Below are positions 44,168 through 52,149 of a stretch of DNA of 64,000 bases, piece after piece. The DNA lies in contig DRGC01000086.1 in NCBI GenBank assembly GCA_011050235.1, positions 1 through 64,000 of the forward strand, read 5' to 3'. The DNA comes from Phycisphaerae bacterium (GTDB lineage Bacteria; Planctomycetota; Phycisphaerae; SM23-33). Made by a program: the position numbers and the translations under genes. The notes under the pieces were generated by a model. That model was not told the origin of the DNA and did no database searches. It saw nothing but the letters and a program-made list of their open reading frames with translations. Each line of letters starts with the position of its first letter. Position 1 is the stretch's first letter.

Positions 44168-45703
44168 ATGCGAATGTTGTGCACGTTATCGGCGGTTGTG
44201 TTATTGGTCGGCAATCTTGCCGCCCAGCAGGATTCCCGTGTGCAGACGGGCAATGTCCTGGACGCCAACCCCCAGATCGGCAGCAGCGGCGCCAATACGC
44301 CCGTTCGCACGTATCGGCCCGTCAACAGCCAACTGTATGTGACCGGGCAGGTCACCGGCCTGTCGAGGTTCCGCGGGTCGGTGGGTTATTTCGCTCCCGA
44401 TCAACTGAATCTGACTCTCCCCGGTGAGGATATCCGCACGTTTCGGGCCCGGTCGGTTGGCTTGCGGCAGGTGACCAGCGGCCTAAGCCCCTACCGCACA
44501 CATGCGTATCTCGACCGGGCGCAGACCGTGCTCAAGGCGCGGGCCATCGCCTCCGGCGCGGCGGCGACGGGGACGAACGTTCCGTTGCACAGCACATTGT
44601 CGCCGCAAGTAGCGGCCGAACTGTTCAGCCAGGCCACGCGACCCTACCGCGCGATGATCGAGCCGGTGTCCCGGACTGCTTCGACGGCTATGCCGCCGGT
44701 TGGGCGGGAGGCGCTCGCACCCGCCTGGATCTCGGCGCAGCAGGTGCGCACCCCCGACCGATTCGAAGATGTGGACCGTCCCGGAGCGACGGCGCTGTTT
44801 GCCCTGCCGTGGTACGGGGACCGCGAGGAGCTCGTTCGCCAGCTGCGCCGTCAGCGCGACCGTGACGAGCTCGATGAGGACGACGCTCGGCTCGGCTCGC
44901 GGACCGAGGCCCGACTTGACGCTGAGCTCTATTCCGAGGATGGGGGCCCGATGGATGTGAGCCTGGACAGGGGGATACCCCCACCGGCGGTAACGGCGAT
45001 GCCCGACCCCGGCGAAGACATCTTTCACGATCTGCTGGTCGAGTTGCGCCGCCGCCAGCTGCAGCTCAAGACTGGGACGGACACAGACCAGCCCGATGAA
45101 GACGCCGAAGACTCCGAGGACGACGAGTACCTGATCGTTCTGACCACGCTGGGCGGGCGCCACAGGGACTACTTTAATGACTTCATGACCAAAGGCGACC
45201 GAGCGCTCAAGGACGGGCGATATTATGACGCCGCCCTGGAGTACCGGGGGGCTTTGTCCGTCAATCCGAAGAACCCGCTGGCTCGGCTGGGCGCGGCGCT
45301 GGCCCTGTTCGGCGCGGGCGAAAGCTACACGGCCGCCCTGCACCTGCGCAGGGCAATGGCGCTGTTCCCGCCGCTGATGGAGACGCGGCTGGATATTCCG
45401 TCACTGATGGACCCGGTGACGTTCGACGAGCGACTGAAGGCGTTCAAGCTGGACCTGAAGGAAGACTCCCAGAAGCTGGAACGGCCTGAGCCGCTGCTGT
45501 TGGCGGCATACCTGCATATGTGCGTGGGCGAGCGGCTGGAGGCAAGACACTATGCGCATCGGCTCAGGGCGGTCGCGGGCCGTGACGAGGTCTACCTGGC
45601 CTACGCGCGGTTCGTGCTGACGGGCAAACGCCCCGACGAACCGGACGACGAAACGCCTGTCGACAAAACGCCCGCCGAGGGGGCCAAAGGCCCCGTCGAA
45701 TAG
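44168..45703 (+). CDS. Secreted TPR-like protein of unknown function
   Basis: 511 residues with a signal peptide (LCTLSAVVLLVGNLAAQ). The first ~270 residues are low in motifs and rich in Arg/Thr/Pro. An acidic linker (DQPDEDAEDSEDDEYLIV, about 308-325) follows. Then two to three TPR-like helical repeats (GDRALKDGRYYDAALEYRGALSVNPKNPLA and GERLEARHYAHRLRAV, named here by their starts). It is probably a periplasmic scaffold. The function is unknown. Confidence 0.78.
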   Translation: MRMLCTLSAVVLLVGNLAAQQDSRVQTGNVLDANPQIGSSGANTPVRTYRPVNSQLYVTGQVTGLSRFRGSVGYFAPDQLNLTLPGEDIRTFRARSVGLRQVTSGLSPYRTHAYLDRAQTVLKARAIASGAAATGTNVPLHSTLSPQVAAELFSQATRPYRAMIEPVSRTASTAMPPVGREALAPAWISAQQVRTPDRFEDVDRPGATALFALPWYGDREELVRQLRRQRDRDELDEDDARLGSRTEARLDAELYSEDGGPMDVSLDRGIPPPAVTAMPDPGEDIFHDLLVELRRRQLQLKTGTDTDQPDEDAEDSEDDEYLIVLTTLGGRHRDYFNDFMTKGDRALKDGRYYDAALEYRGALSVNPKNPLARLGAALALFGAGESYTAALHLRRAMALFPPLMETRLDIPSLMDPVTFDERLKAFKLDLKEDSQKLERPEPLLLAAYLHMCVGERLEARHYAHRLRAVAGRDEVYLAYARFVLTGKRPDEPDDETPVDKTPAEGAKGPVE

Positions 45704-45735
45704 CTCTCTGAGTTCCCGGTTCCCCCCAAGAATCG

Positions 45736-47688
45736 TCAGTCAGAGGTCTTCCCGCCCGGTATCTTCGCCAGGGAGGCGTTGAAGGTTTCGAGCATCTCGC
45801 GGAGTTGGTCCAGCGACCAATGAATGTAGGCATCGCTGTGGGCGGGTTTGCCCCGGCGTTCGGTCATCAACCCCTTATAGATCGGCCCGAGAAATGCCTC
45901 GATCTCAGCCAGCGACAGCGGCTGCGGGTCGGCGCCCCAGGCCAGCAGGTCGTCATACAGCCGTCGAATGCGCTGGACCTGCAGGTACTGGTCGGCGACC
46001 AGAAAGTTCCCCGGCCGAAGATGAAGCTGCAGTCCCTTCAACGCCACCAGGATGGGTTCGTAGTTTAGCTGCGGCGAAAGCCTGAGAAACTTGAACTGCT
46101 GCACGTATCGACCGGCCTGCGCTCGCCCGCCGAGCAGCGCGTGGGAATCGTCGCTCTCGCGGCTGTGTCGCTCGGTGATCTGCGAAAACATCATCGTCGG
46201 ATGCGGTTGGCTCTGGCGGATCTCATCGCTGACGAGGCGATTGATGACGACCGGACCGTCGCCGCCGTCGGTGGGCTCGCAGGCAATGGCGAACAGGCAT
46301 TTCAGCACAGCCAACGGCAAGGGGCGGTCGGCCACCGGGCGCTGGTGAGACCGCAGTTGCAGCGAAATATGCACGCTGTGGGGGGCGACCTCGTAGAACC
46401 GCTGAGTTTCGTGGATCAACTGGTTCAGCGTCCACGGATCGCTGGTGACGGGCTTGGAGATATTGGCCTGGACGGACAGGCTGCCCAGGGCGACCTCGAA
46501 GAACCCCCGTCGCGGCGTGGGGGTGGCCTTGTCATGGTGGTCGTCGATGTGCCCGCCCAGCTTCCACGTGAGGGCATCGAGGGCGAAGTCGTAGAAGTAC
46601 AGGAACCCGTCGTACCGACGGTCGCGGAGGCGGGCGCCTTGCGGGTCGCGAATGACCCCATGGCCGATGTCAGAGAACTCCAGTTCGGCGCCTAGCGGGG
46701 TGTGGCCTCCGCCGGTGTGGCGGGCGATGAAGTCGACCTCGGCCCGGGCGGGAGCGGGGTCGTAGAGCTTTTCGGCGATGATGACGGCCTGACGAACGAA
46801 GTCCACCAGGTCGTTGGTTTCGAAGTGCAGCGTTGCCAGGCCCTGCTGCACGAGGGCGTCGACCTCGCCGGCGGCGCGGTTGACCATGCGCAGGGCGGCC
46901 AGCAGGCTGAACGTTCGTCCGTAAAACATCTCACCGGGATCCATCCGGTTCAGTTCGTAACGGCAGTCGTGATGGATGCAGTCTTCGATCTGGTTAACGA
47001 TCACCTGGCGGATGGCGAAGCGCAGATAGTTATCCGACAGCGCCCGGGCCTCCGCATCGCCGGTGATGCGGCCGTAGTTCGGCAGCGGCGTGTCGCCCAG
47101 CAAGTGGCGGATGGCGTAGTCGCTGATGCCGCCGGCTTCGAAGTGTCGGCGGTGTAGATCGCGAATGGTGGCTCCGCGCAGTTCGGCGATCGCCCGACGC
47201 GCCTGGAGCTCGCCGGTGCGCAGTTGCTGCTGCTCGGTGACCAGCAGGGCGGCGTCGATTTTCTCATCGAGGATCACTTCCTGTTTGAAGTGGTCGCGAA
47301 ACTCATAGCCGAAGGCATGCTGCAGCTTGGCAAGGTTCCCCACGAACACCAGGGCCCGCTCGTCGCCCTGGCCCGTGTGCACGGCCAGCGTGCGCCGCTG
47401 GTAGTTGTCGCCCTCGTAGCGCAGCAGCAGCGAGAGGCACTCGCTGGGCAGCGGGCCGACCACGTAGCCGCTGATCCGCCCTTGCTCGTCCGGGACGGCG
47501 TACTGGTAGGTGTTATCGGGGCTGATTTTCTTGTAGCGGTTGAGGATCGCCCGGCGCGGATAAAAATTCTCCGTGCCGTCGGCCCGGTGAGAGACCGAGA
47601 CCAGGCGCTTACCCAGAACCGCCCGAAACACCCATGGGTTCATGAGCGTGCCGTACACAAAGAGCTGGAACGGCTTTTGCCGGGCCAT
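45736..47688 (-). CDS. Fusion of GGCT/AIG2-like and amidoligase-like domains
   Basis: 650 residues. The N-terminal ~130 residues are a gamma-glutamylcyclotransferase-like domain: FVYGTLMNP (YGTLM at 12-16) and RYEGDNYQR with the expected catalytic E92. A helical region of unknown type covers 190-320. From about 330, GAELEF (E335, E337), RGFFEVALGSLSVQ and APHSVHIS (H437, H440) match, in order and spacing, the glutamate-cysteine-ligase/amidoligase fold. Such ligases make amide bonds to carboxylates and are known to co-occur with GGCT-like enzymes that cut them. The amidoligase call is from motifs only. It starts 5 bp after the sppA stop. Confidence 0.65.
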   Translation of the reverse strand: MARQKPFQLFVYGTLMNPWVFRAVLGKRLVSVSHRADGTENFYPRRAILNRYKKISPDNTYQYAVPDEQGRISGYVVGPLPSECLSLLLRYEGDNYQRRTLAVHTGQGDERALVFVGNLAKLQHAFGYEFRDHFKQEVILDEKIDAALLVTEQQQLRTGELQARRAIAELRGATIRDLHRRHFEAGGISDYAIRHLLGDTPLPNYGRITGDAEARALSDNYLRFAIRQVIVNQIEDCIHHDCRYELNRMDPGEMFYGRTFSLLAALRMVNRAAGEVDALVQQGLATLHFETNDLVDFVRQAVIIAEKLYDPAPARAEVDFIARHTGGGHTPLGAELEFSDIGHGVIRDPQGARLRDRRYDGFLYFYDFALDALTWKLGGHIDDHHDKATPTPRRGFFEVALGSLSVQANISKPVTSDPWTLNQLIHETQRFYEVAPHSVHISLQLRSHQRPVADRPLPLAVLKCLFAIACEPTDGGDGPVVINRLVSDEIRQSQPHPTMMFSQITERHSRESDDSHALLGGRAQAGRYVQQFKFLRLSPQLNYEPILVALKGLQLHLRPGNFLVADQYLQVQRIRRLYDDLLAWGADPQPLSLAEIEAFLGPIYKGLMTERRGKPAHSDAYIHWSLDQLREMLETFNASLAKIPGGKTSD

Positions 47689-47693
47689 AAGTT

Positions 47694-49592
47694 TCAGCGA
47701 ATCGATATGTGCATGGGCATGGCCGTCAGGATCGGCTCCTCAGCCATCAACTGGGCCATGTTGATCAGATAGGCTGCGCCTGGATGGCGGGCCAGAATGT
47801 TCTGCAGCAACTGCATCTCCTGCGACACAGGCGTGCGGATCGAGACGTCCTCGGTTCCCATTAGAAGGTCGAGGATCGTCTTGGGGCGCGGCAGCGTGAT
47901 GTAGTGGCATCGCGTGAGGTCGGCGGCCTTGCGGGCGAGCATGACGGCGTCGTTGAGCGTGCCGGTTCGATCGACCAGCCCGAGTTCGACGGCCCGAGGG
48001 GCCGTGAAGATTCGGCCCTGAGCGACGGCGTCGATATCGGCGATCTTGTCCCCTCGCGACGCGGAGACGCGCTCGACGAAGATGTCGTAGATCTCCTGGG
48101 CGTCGGCGCGAATGATTGCGATCTCGCGCTCGGTCCAGGGGCGCATGGCCATCAGGCCGGCATTCTTGCCTCGCGAGGCCTCATACGTCGTGATGCCGAT
48201 CTTCTCCAGCGTGCCGGTCACGGCCAGTTTGCCGCTGACCACGCCGATGCTGCCGATGATCGCGGCATTGTCGGCCACGATCGTCGGGGCGCCGACGGCG
48301 ACGTAGTAGCCCCCGCTGGCGGCCATGCCGGAGACGCTGGCGATGACGGGCTTCTTCTCGGCGCATCGCCGGACGGCCTGGTAGATCAACTCGCTGGCCA
48401 GGGCCGAGCCGCCGGGAGAATTGATCCGCAGCACGATGGCCTTGATTCTCGAGTTCTCGCGAAGTCTATTCAGCAGCCGCACCAGGGTCCTTGCCCCGGC
48501 CATCTGCTCGCCGAACATCGCCCGCCCGCTGCTTCCCAGGCCAATGACGCCGTCCACGTGGAGGATGGCGATCGTCGGGTCTCGTACAGGCTTCCGCCGG
48601 GAGCTGGCGGCCAGCGATCCGAACAGCGCCAGCGGGTTGGACAGATCCAGCGCCGCACTCCTGTCGGCGCCGTAGTCGGCCACCCACCGGACGTTGACAT
48701 CTTTGGCGCCTTCGGCGGCAGCGCCCATAGCGGCGACCTCCACGATGTGCCGCCACATGTGCCTCGACAGTTGGTGATCGATCAGGCCCAGTCGCTCAGC
48801 TTCGGGGGCCGAGAAGGGCCCTTCGTCGATGGCCGCCTTGACGGCGTCGACCTCAAGTGAGCGTTGCGAGGCGATCTGACCGCACAGTTGGCCGTAGAGG
48901 CCGTCGAGGAGCTCGTCCAACTCGCGGGCTGCCTCGTCCGACGGTTGGGTGTGCGTCATCGGCTCGGCGGCGCCCTTGAAACGGCCGATCTGGATGAACT
49001 GCGGCTCGATGCCCAGCCAATCGAGCGCGCCGCGGAAGAACATCATCTCCGCGTTTAGGCCCACGATCATCAGCCGGCCGGTCGGCTCGAGCGACACGTC
49101 ACCGGCCGCCGAAGCCACAAGGTAGCTGCTCGTGCCGCCCGAGGGCAGGTACGCGTAGACGGGCTTGACGGCGTTCAGCCGTCGCACCGCCTCGGCGAGC
49201 TCCTGGGCCTGGGCCCAGCCCATCGCGGGCCGGTCGATCTCCAACGCAACGGCGTGAATGTTCTTGGCGTTGCGGGCCTTGGCCAAACGCCGAAGCCACT
49301 CTTCCAGCGTGTGGCGATGAGAGAGGCCGAACAATTCCACGTCGGGCGGGCTGGCATAGATTCGCCCGGCCAGGCGAATGTGGGCGATGTTGACAGCCGG
49401 CGGCGCCGGGGTGAATCCAGGCGCTGTGGCGGCCGGTGCGGTGGTCGGCTGTGTGGCCGGTTCGGTGGTCGGTAGCTGAGGTCCTGTCGTGGGTCCATCG
49501 GCAATCAGCAGGGACGTCGAGACGGCCGCCAGAACAACAACGAGACAGGAAACCGCCGTGAAGGGAAGGAATAATGATTGTCGCAGAGACAT
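47694..49592 (-). CDS. sppA: Signal peptide peptidase SppA (protease IV, 67K type)
   Basis: 632 residues: one N-terminal membrane anchor (residues 9-31), a Pro/Thr/Ala-rich linker, and two S49 domains. Catalytic Lys K206 (RFKGAAEP) in the first domain and Ser S396 (NSPGGSALASE) in the second match E. coli K209 and S409. It degrades cleaved signal peptides in the membrane. The next gene (GGCT-amidoligase-like) begins 5 bp downstream, implying an operon. Confidence 0.95.
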   Translation of the reverse strand: MSLRQSLFLPFTAVSCLVVVLAAVSTSLLIADGPTTGPQLPTTEPATQPTTAPAATAPGFTPAPPAVNIAHIRLAGRIYASPPDVELFGLSHRHTLEEWLRRLAKARNAKNIHAVALEIDRPAMGWAQAQELAEAVRRLNAVKPVYAYLPSGGTSSYLVASAAGDVSLEPTGRLMIVGLNAEMMFFRGALDWLGIEPQFIQIGRFKGAAEPMTHTQPSDEAARELDELLDGLYGQLCGQIASQRSLEVDAVKAAIDEGPFSAPEAERLGLIDHQLSRHMWRHIVEVAAMGAAAEGAKDVNVRWVADYGADRSAALDLSNPLALFGSLAASSRRKPVRDPTIAILHVDGVIGLGSSGRAMFGEQMAGARTLVRLLNRLRENSRIKAIVLRINSPGGSALASELIYQAVRRCAEKKPVIASVSGMAASGGYYVAVGAPTIVADNAAIIGSIGVVSGKLAVTGTLEKIGITTYEASRGKNAGLMAMRPWTEREIAIIRADAQEIYDIFVERVSASRGDKIADIDAVAQGRIFTAPRAVELGLVDRTGTLNDAVMLARKAADLTRCHYITLPRPKTILDLLMGTEDVSIRTPVSQEMQLLQNILARHPGAAYLINMAQLMAEEPILTAMPMHISIR

Positions 49593-49673
49593 TCGAGGCT
49601 CCTATTTCCCGGGTGTGTCGTAGGGAGCTATTGTAGCGTTTGTCCGGCCGGTGGCAATGCCTACAATGGCGCC

Positions 49674-50690
49674 ATGCAACGCCTGAATCGCGGCGAGCCG
49701 ATGGCGGTGAAGACCTGGTCGTCGGCGGGATTGATAGTGACCACCTGGTGCAATGCCCAGTGTGCGTCGTGTTATCTGTCTTGCCGCCCGGATCGTCGCG
49801 AGGATATGACGGTCAATGAAGGATTGCGGCTGTGGCGGCAACTGGATGAGGCCAGCCCCCATGGGTGTCGGATTCATCTGACCGGCGGCGAGCCGTTCGG
49901 GCGATGGGATGTTCTGATCGATCTGTGTCGCCGGGCGGCCGACGAAAGGCTGCGGCCGCCTCAGAATGTTGAGACCAACGCGTTTTGGGCGACCGGTGAA
50001 GCCGTTGTGCGCGAGCGCCTGATCGCGTTGGATCGTGCGGGGGTCGAGTCCTTCGTCGTCTCGGCCGATCCGTATCACCAGCAGTTCGTCCCGATCGCCA
50101 ATGCCCGCCTGGCGGTGCGTGTGGCGGAAGACGTCATGGGAAGCGACCGCGTGCGGGCGCGGTGGGCCGACTGGCTGGCCGACGGGCGCGACACCGGCGA
50201 GCTCGATGACGCCGGACGTTTCGAATTGTTCCTGCGCTATGCCCAGGACGGTCGGGACCGAATGAACGGTCGGGCGGCCGCTGCGCTCGGTCCGCATCTG
50301 GCGGACAAGACGGTGGCCCAGCTCGCCGACCGGCCTTGCCGCGAGGCGCTGCTGCGCAATAAGCAGATCCACGTCGGCCCGGGGGGCTGGATTGTGCCCG
50401 GGACGTGCGCGGGGATTCTCGTCGGTCGGGCCGACGAGCGGACGAGTATCGCCGAGTGTTGGCAACGTCTGGCCGACGATCATGCCGCCCGCCCGATCCT
50501 GGGCCCGCTCGCCGAGGCCGGGCCGGTAGGCCTGCTGCCGTTGGCGGAGACGGAAGGTTTCACCCCCGCCGACCACTACGCCGGCAAGTGTCATCTCTGT
50601 TTTGCGATCCGCACGCATCTGTCCGCCCGAGGACTCGGCGGTGACGAGTTAGGGCCCGCGGCGTGCTACGACACTGTTGCCGCAACGTAG
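49674..50690 (+). CDS. Radical SAM protein of unknown function
   Basis: 338 residues from the ATG at 49674; M10 is an alternative start. Cluster ligands C26, C30 and C33 (TTWCNAQCASCYLSC), then LTGGEPFGRWD. Further Cys are in GTCAGILVG and, near the end, GKCHLCFAI, which could hold a second (SPASM-like) cluster. I have no named family for it. It is divergent from sppA with an 80-bp gap and has no precursor-peptide gene beside it. Confidence 0.85.
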   Translation: MQRLNRGEPMAVKTWSSAGLIVTTWCNAQCASCYLSCRPDRREDMTVNEGLRLWRQLDEASPHGCRIHLTGGEPFGRWDVLIDLCRRAADERLRPPQNVETNAFWATGEAVVRERLIALDRAGVESFVVSADPYHQQFVPIANARLAVRVAEDVMGSDRVRARWADWLADGRDTGELDDAGRFELFLRYAQDGRDRMNGRAAAALGPHLADKTVAQLADRPCREALLRNKQIHVGPGGWIVPGTCAGILVGRADERTSIAECWQRLADDHAARPILGPLAEAGPVGLLPLAETEGFTPADHYAGKCHLCFAIRTHLSARGLGGDELGPAACYDTVAAT

Positions 50691-50706
50691 CGACGGGTCT
50701 TTTGGC

Positions 50707-50735
50707 TTGACGGCGTTAAAGGCTGGGCGTATCGT
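50707..50735 (+). promoter_or_regulatory. Promoter of the tail-anchored kinase gene
   Basis: TTGACG (50707-50712), a 17-bp spacer and TATCGT (50730-50735). The predicted 5' leader then contains a run of nine G residues (50761-50769). Confidence 0.4.
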
Positions 50736-50796
50736 TGGTCAGGGCGTCAAGGCGCAGTGCGGGGGGGGGATGTGACGGCATGTCATCAGGAAAGGC

Positions 50797-52044
50797 ATGA
50801 TGACGGACCAGCAGGAAGAACACAAAGTCGACGCATCCCCAGCCGATACGGAACTGGCCCGGGTGGTGGTCGAGCAGAAGCTTGTCACCCGCGAGGAAAT
50901 CGACCTCTGTGTGGCAGCCCAGGCGGAAACGCCCGACAGTTACAGTTCGTTGGCTGACGTGATGATCCAGAAGGGCGTTGTGACGTCCAGCCAGATCGAT
51001 CGGGTCAAGGCGATCGTGGACGCGTCCCGCGGGCAGCAGATTCCGGGGTATCAGATTCTGGCCAAGGTGGGCGCCGGCGCGATGGCGACGGTTTTCAAGG
51101 CCCGTCAGTTGAGTCTGGACAGGCTGGTGGCCATCAAGGTCCTGCCCCGCAAGCTGTCGGAAAATGCCGACTACGTCACGCGGTTCTACAAAGAGGGCAA
51201 GGCTGCGGGGCTGCTGAACCATCCGAACATCGTGCAGGCCTTCGATGTCGGCGAAGCGGGGGGCTTTCACTATTTCGTGATGGAGTACGTTGAAGGCCAC
51301 TCGCTGCACGACGAACTGACCGAAGGGAAGCACTTCACCGAAGCCGACGCGATTGGCGTTATTCTTCAGATCGCCCGCGCGTTGGAGCACGCCCACAGCC
51401 AGGGCCTGATTCACCGGGATGTGAAACCCAAGAACATCATGATTGCCGCCGACGGCACGGCCAAGTTGGCCGATATGGGATTGGCCCGGGTGACGACCGA
51501 TGTGGAGGCCGCCCAGGCCGAGGCCGGCCGCGCCTACGGCACGCCGTATTACATCTCGCCCGAGCAGATCCGGGGCGAAGTCGACATCGACTGCCGGGCC
51601 GACATCTATTCGCTCGGCGCGACGTTCTATCACCTGGTCACCGGGCAGGTGCCTTTCGAGGGGGCCACGCCCGCGGGCGTGATGCACAAGCATCTCAAGG
51701 ACCCGCTCATCCCACCCGATCACATCAACCCCGAGCTGTCGCAGGGGCTGGGCGAAGTCGTCGAGGCGATGATGGCCAAGGATCGCGACCGGCGGTACGC
51801 CTCGGCGACCGACCTGATCGTGGACCTGGAGGCCCTGCAGCGCGGCGAGCCCCCGCTGCAATCGCGCCGGCATCTCAGCGCGGTCGTGCTGACGGGTCTG
51901 GCCGGGGAGGCCGAAAGCGATGAGACCCAAATGGACATGGCCCCTCCCTCGCCGGCCGGCCCGCTGCTGACGTGGGTGATCGTTCTGGCGGCGATCCTGC
52001 TGGCCAGCCTGGTGTTGAACGTCATTCTCATTATGAGCGGCTAA
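50797..52044 (+). CDS. Tail-anchored serine/threonine protein kinase
   Basis: 415 residues. The first ~80 residues form a helical module (ELARVVVEQKLVTREEIDLC; a pattern like the N-terminal part of some planctomycete kinases). The kinase domain spans ~85-345: VGAGAMATVFKA, VAIKVL, IHRDVKPKN, LADMGLA (DMG for DFG) and GTPYYISPEQ. A single C-terminal membrane helix (LLTWVIVLAAILLASLVLNVI) leaves only a few residues outside, with no sensor domain. ATG at 50797 follows AGGAAAGGC. Confidence 0.93.
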   Translation: MMTDQQEEHKVDASPADTELARVVVEQKLVTREEIDLCVAAQAETPDSYSSLADVMIQKGVVTSSQIDRVKAIVDASRGQQIPGYQILAKVGAGAMATVFKARQLSLDRLVAIKVLPRKLSENADYVTRFYKEGKAAGLLNHPNIVQAFDVGEAGGFHYFVMEYVEGHSLHDELTEGKHFTEADAIGVILQIARALEHAHSQGLIHRDVKPKNIMIAADGTAKLADMGLARVTTDVEAAQAEAGRAYGTPYYISPEQIRGEVDIDCRADIYSLGATFYHLVTGQVPFEGATPAGVMHKHLKDPLIPPDHINPELSQGLGEVVEAMMAKDRDRRYASATDLIVDLEALQRGEPPLQSRRHLSAVVLTGLAGEAESDETQMDMAPPSPAGPLLTWVIVLAAILLASLVLNVILIMSG

Positions 52045-52092
52045 CGGGTCCCGCGCTTACCGGGCCGACCCAACCCTCTGCAGCCCAATAGA

Positions 52093-52124
52093 AAAGCCCC
52101 CCACCTTTATCGGCGGAGGGCTTT
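52093..52124. terminator. Bidirectional hairpin terminator between kinase and secDF
   Basis: A 13-nt stem (aaagccccccacc, 52093-52105, with 52112-52124) with two mismatches and a six-base loop. On the minus strand it is followed by ttttct, as in a Rho-independent terminator for secDF. It is also well placed to stop the kinase transcript. Confidence 0.7.
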
Positions 52125-52149
52125 GGCATTTTCACGGGCCGTCGCCGTG

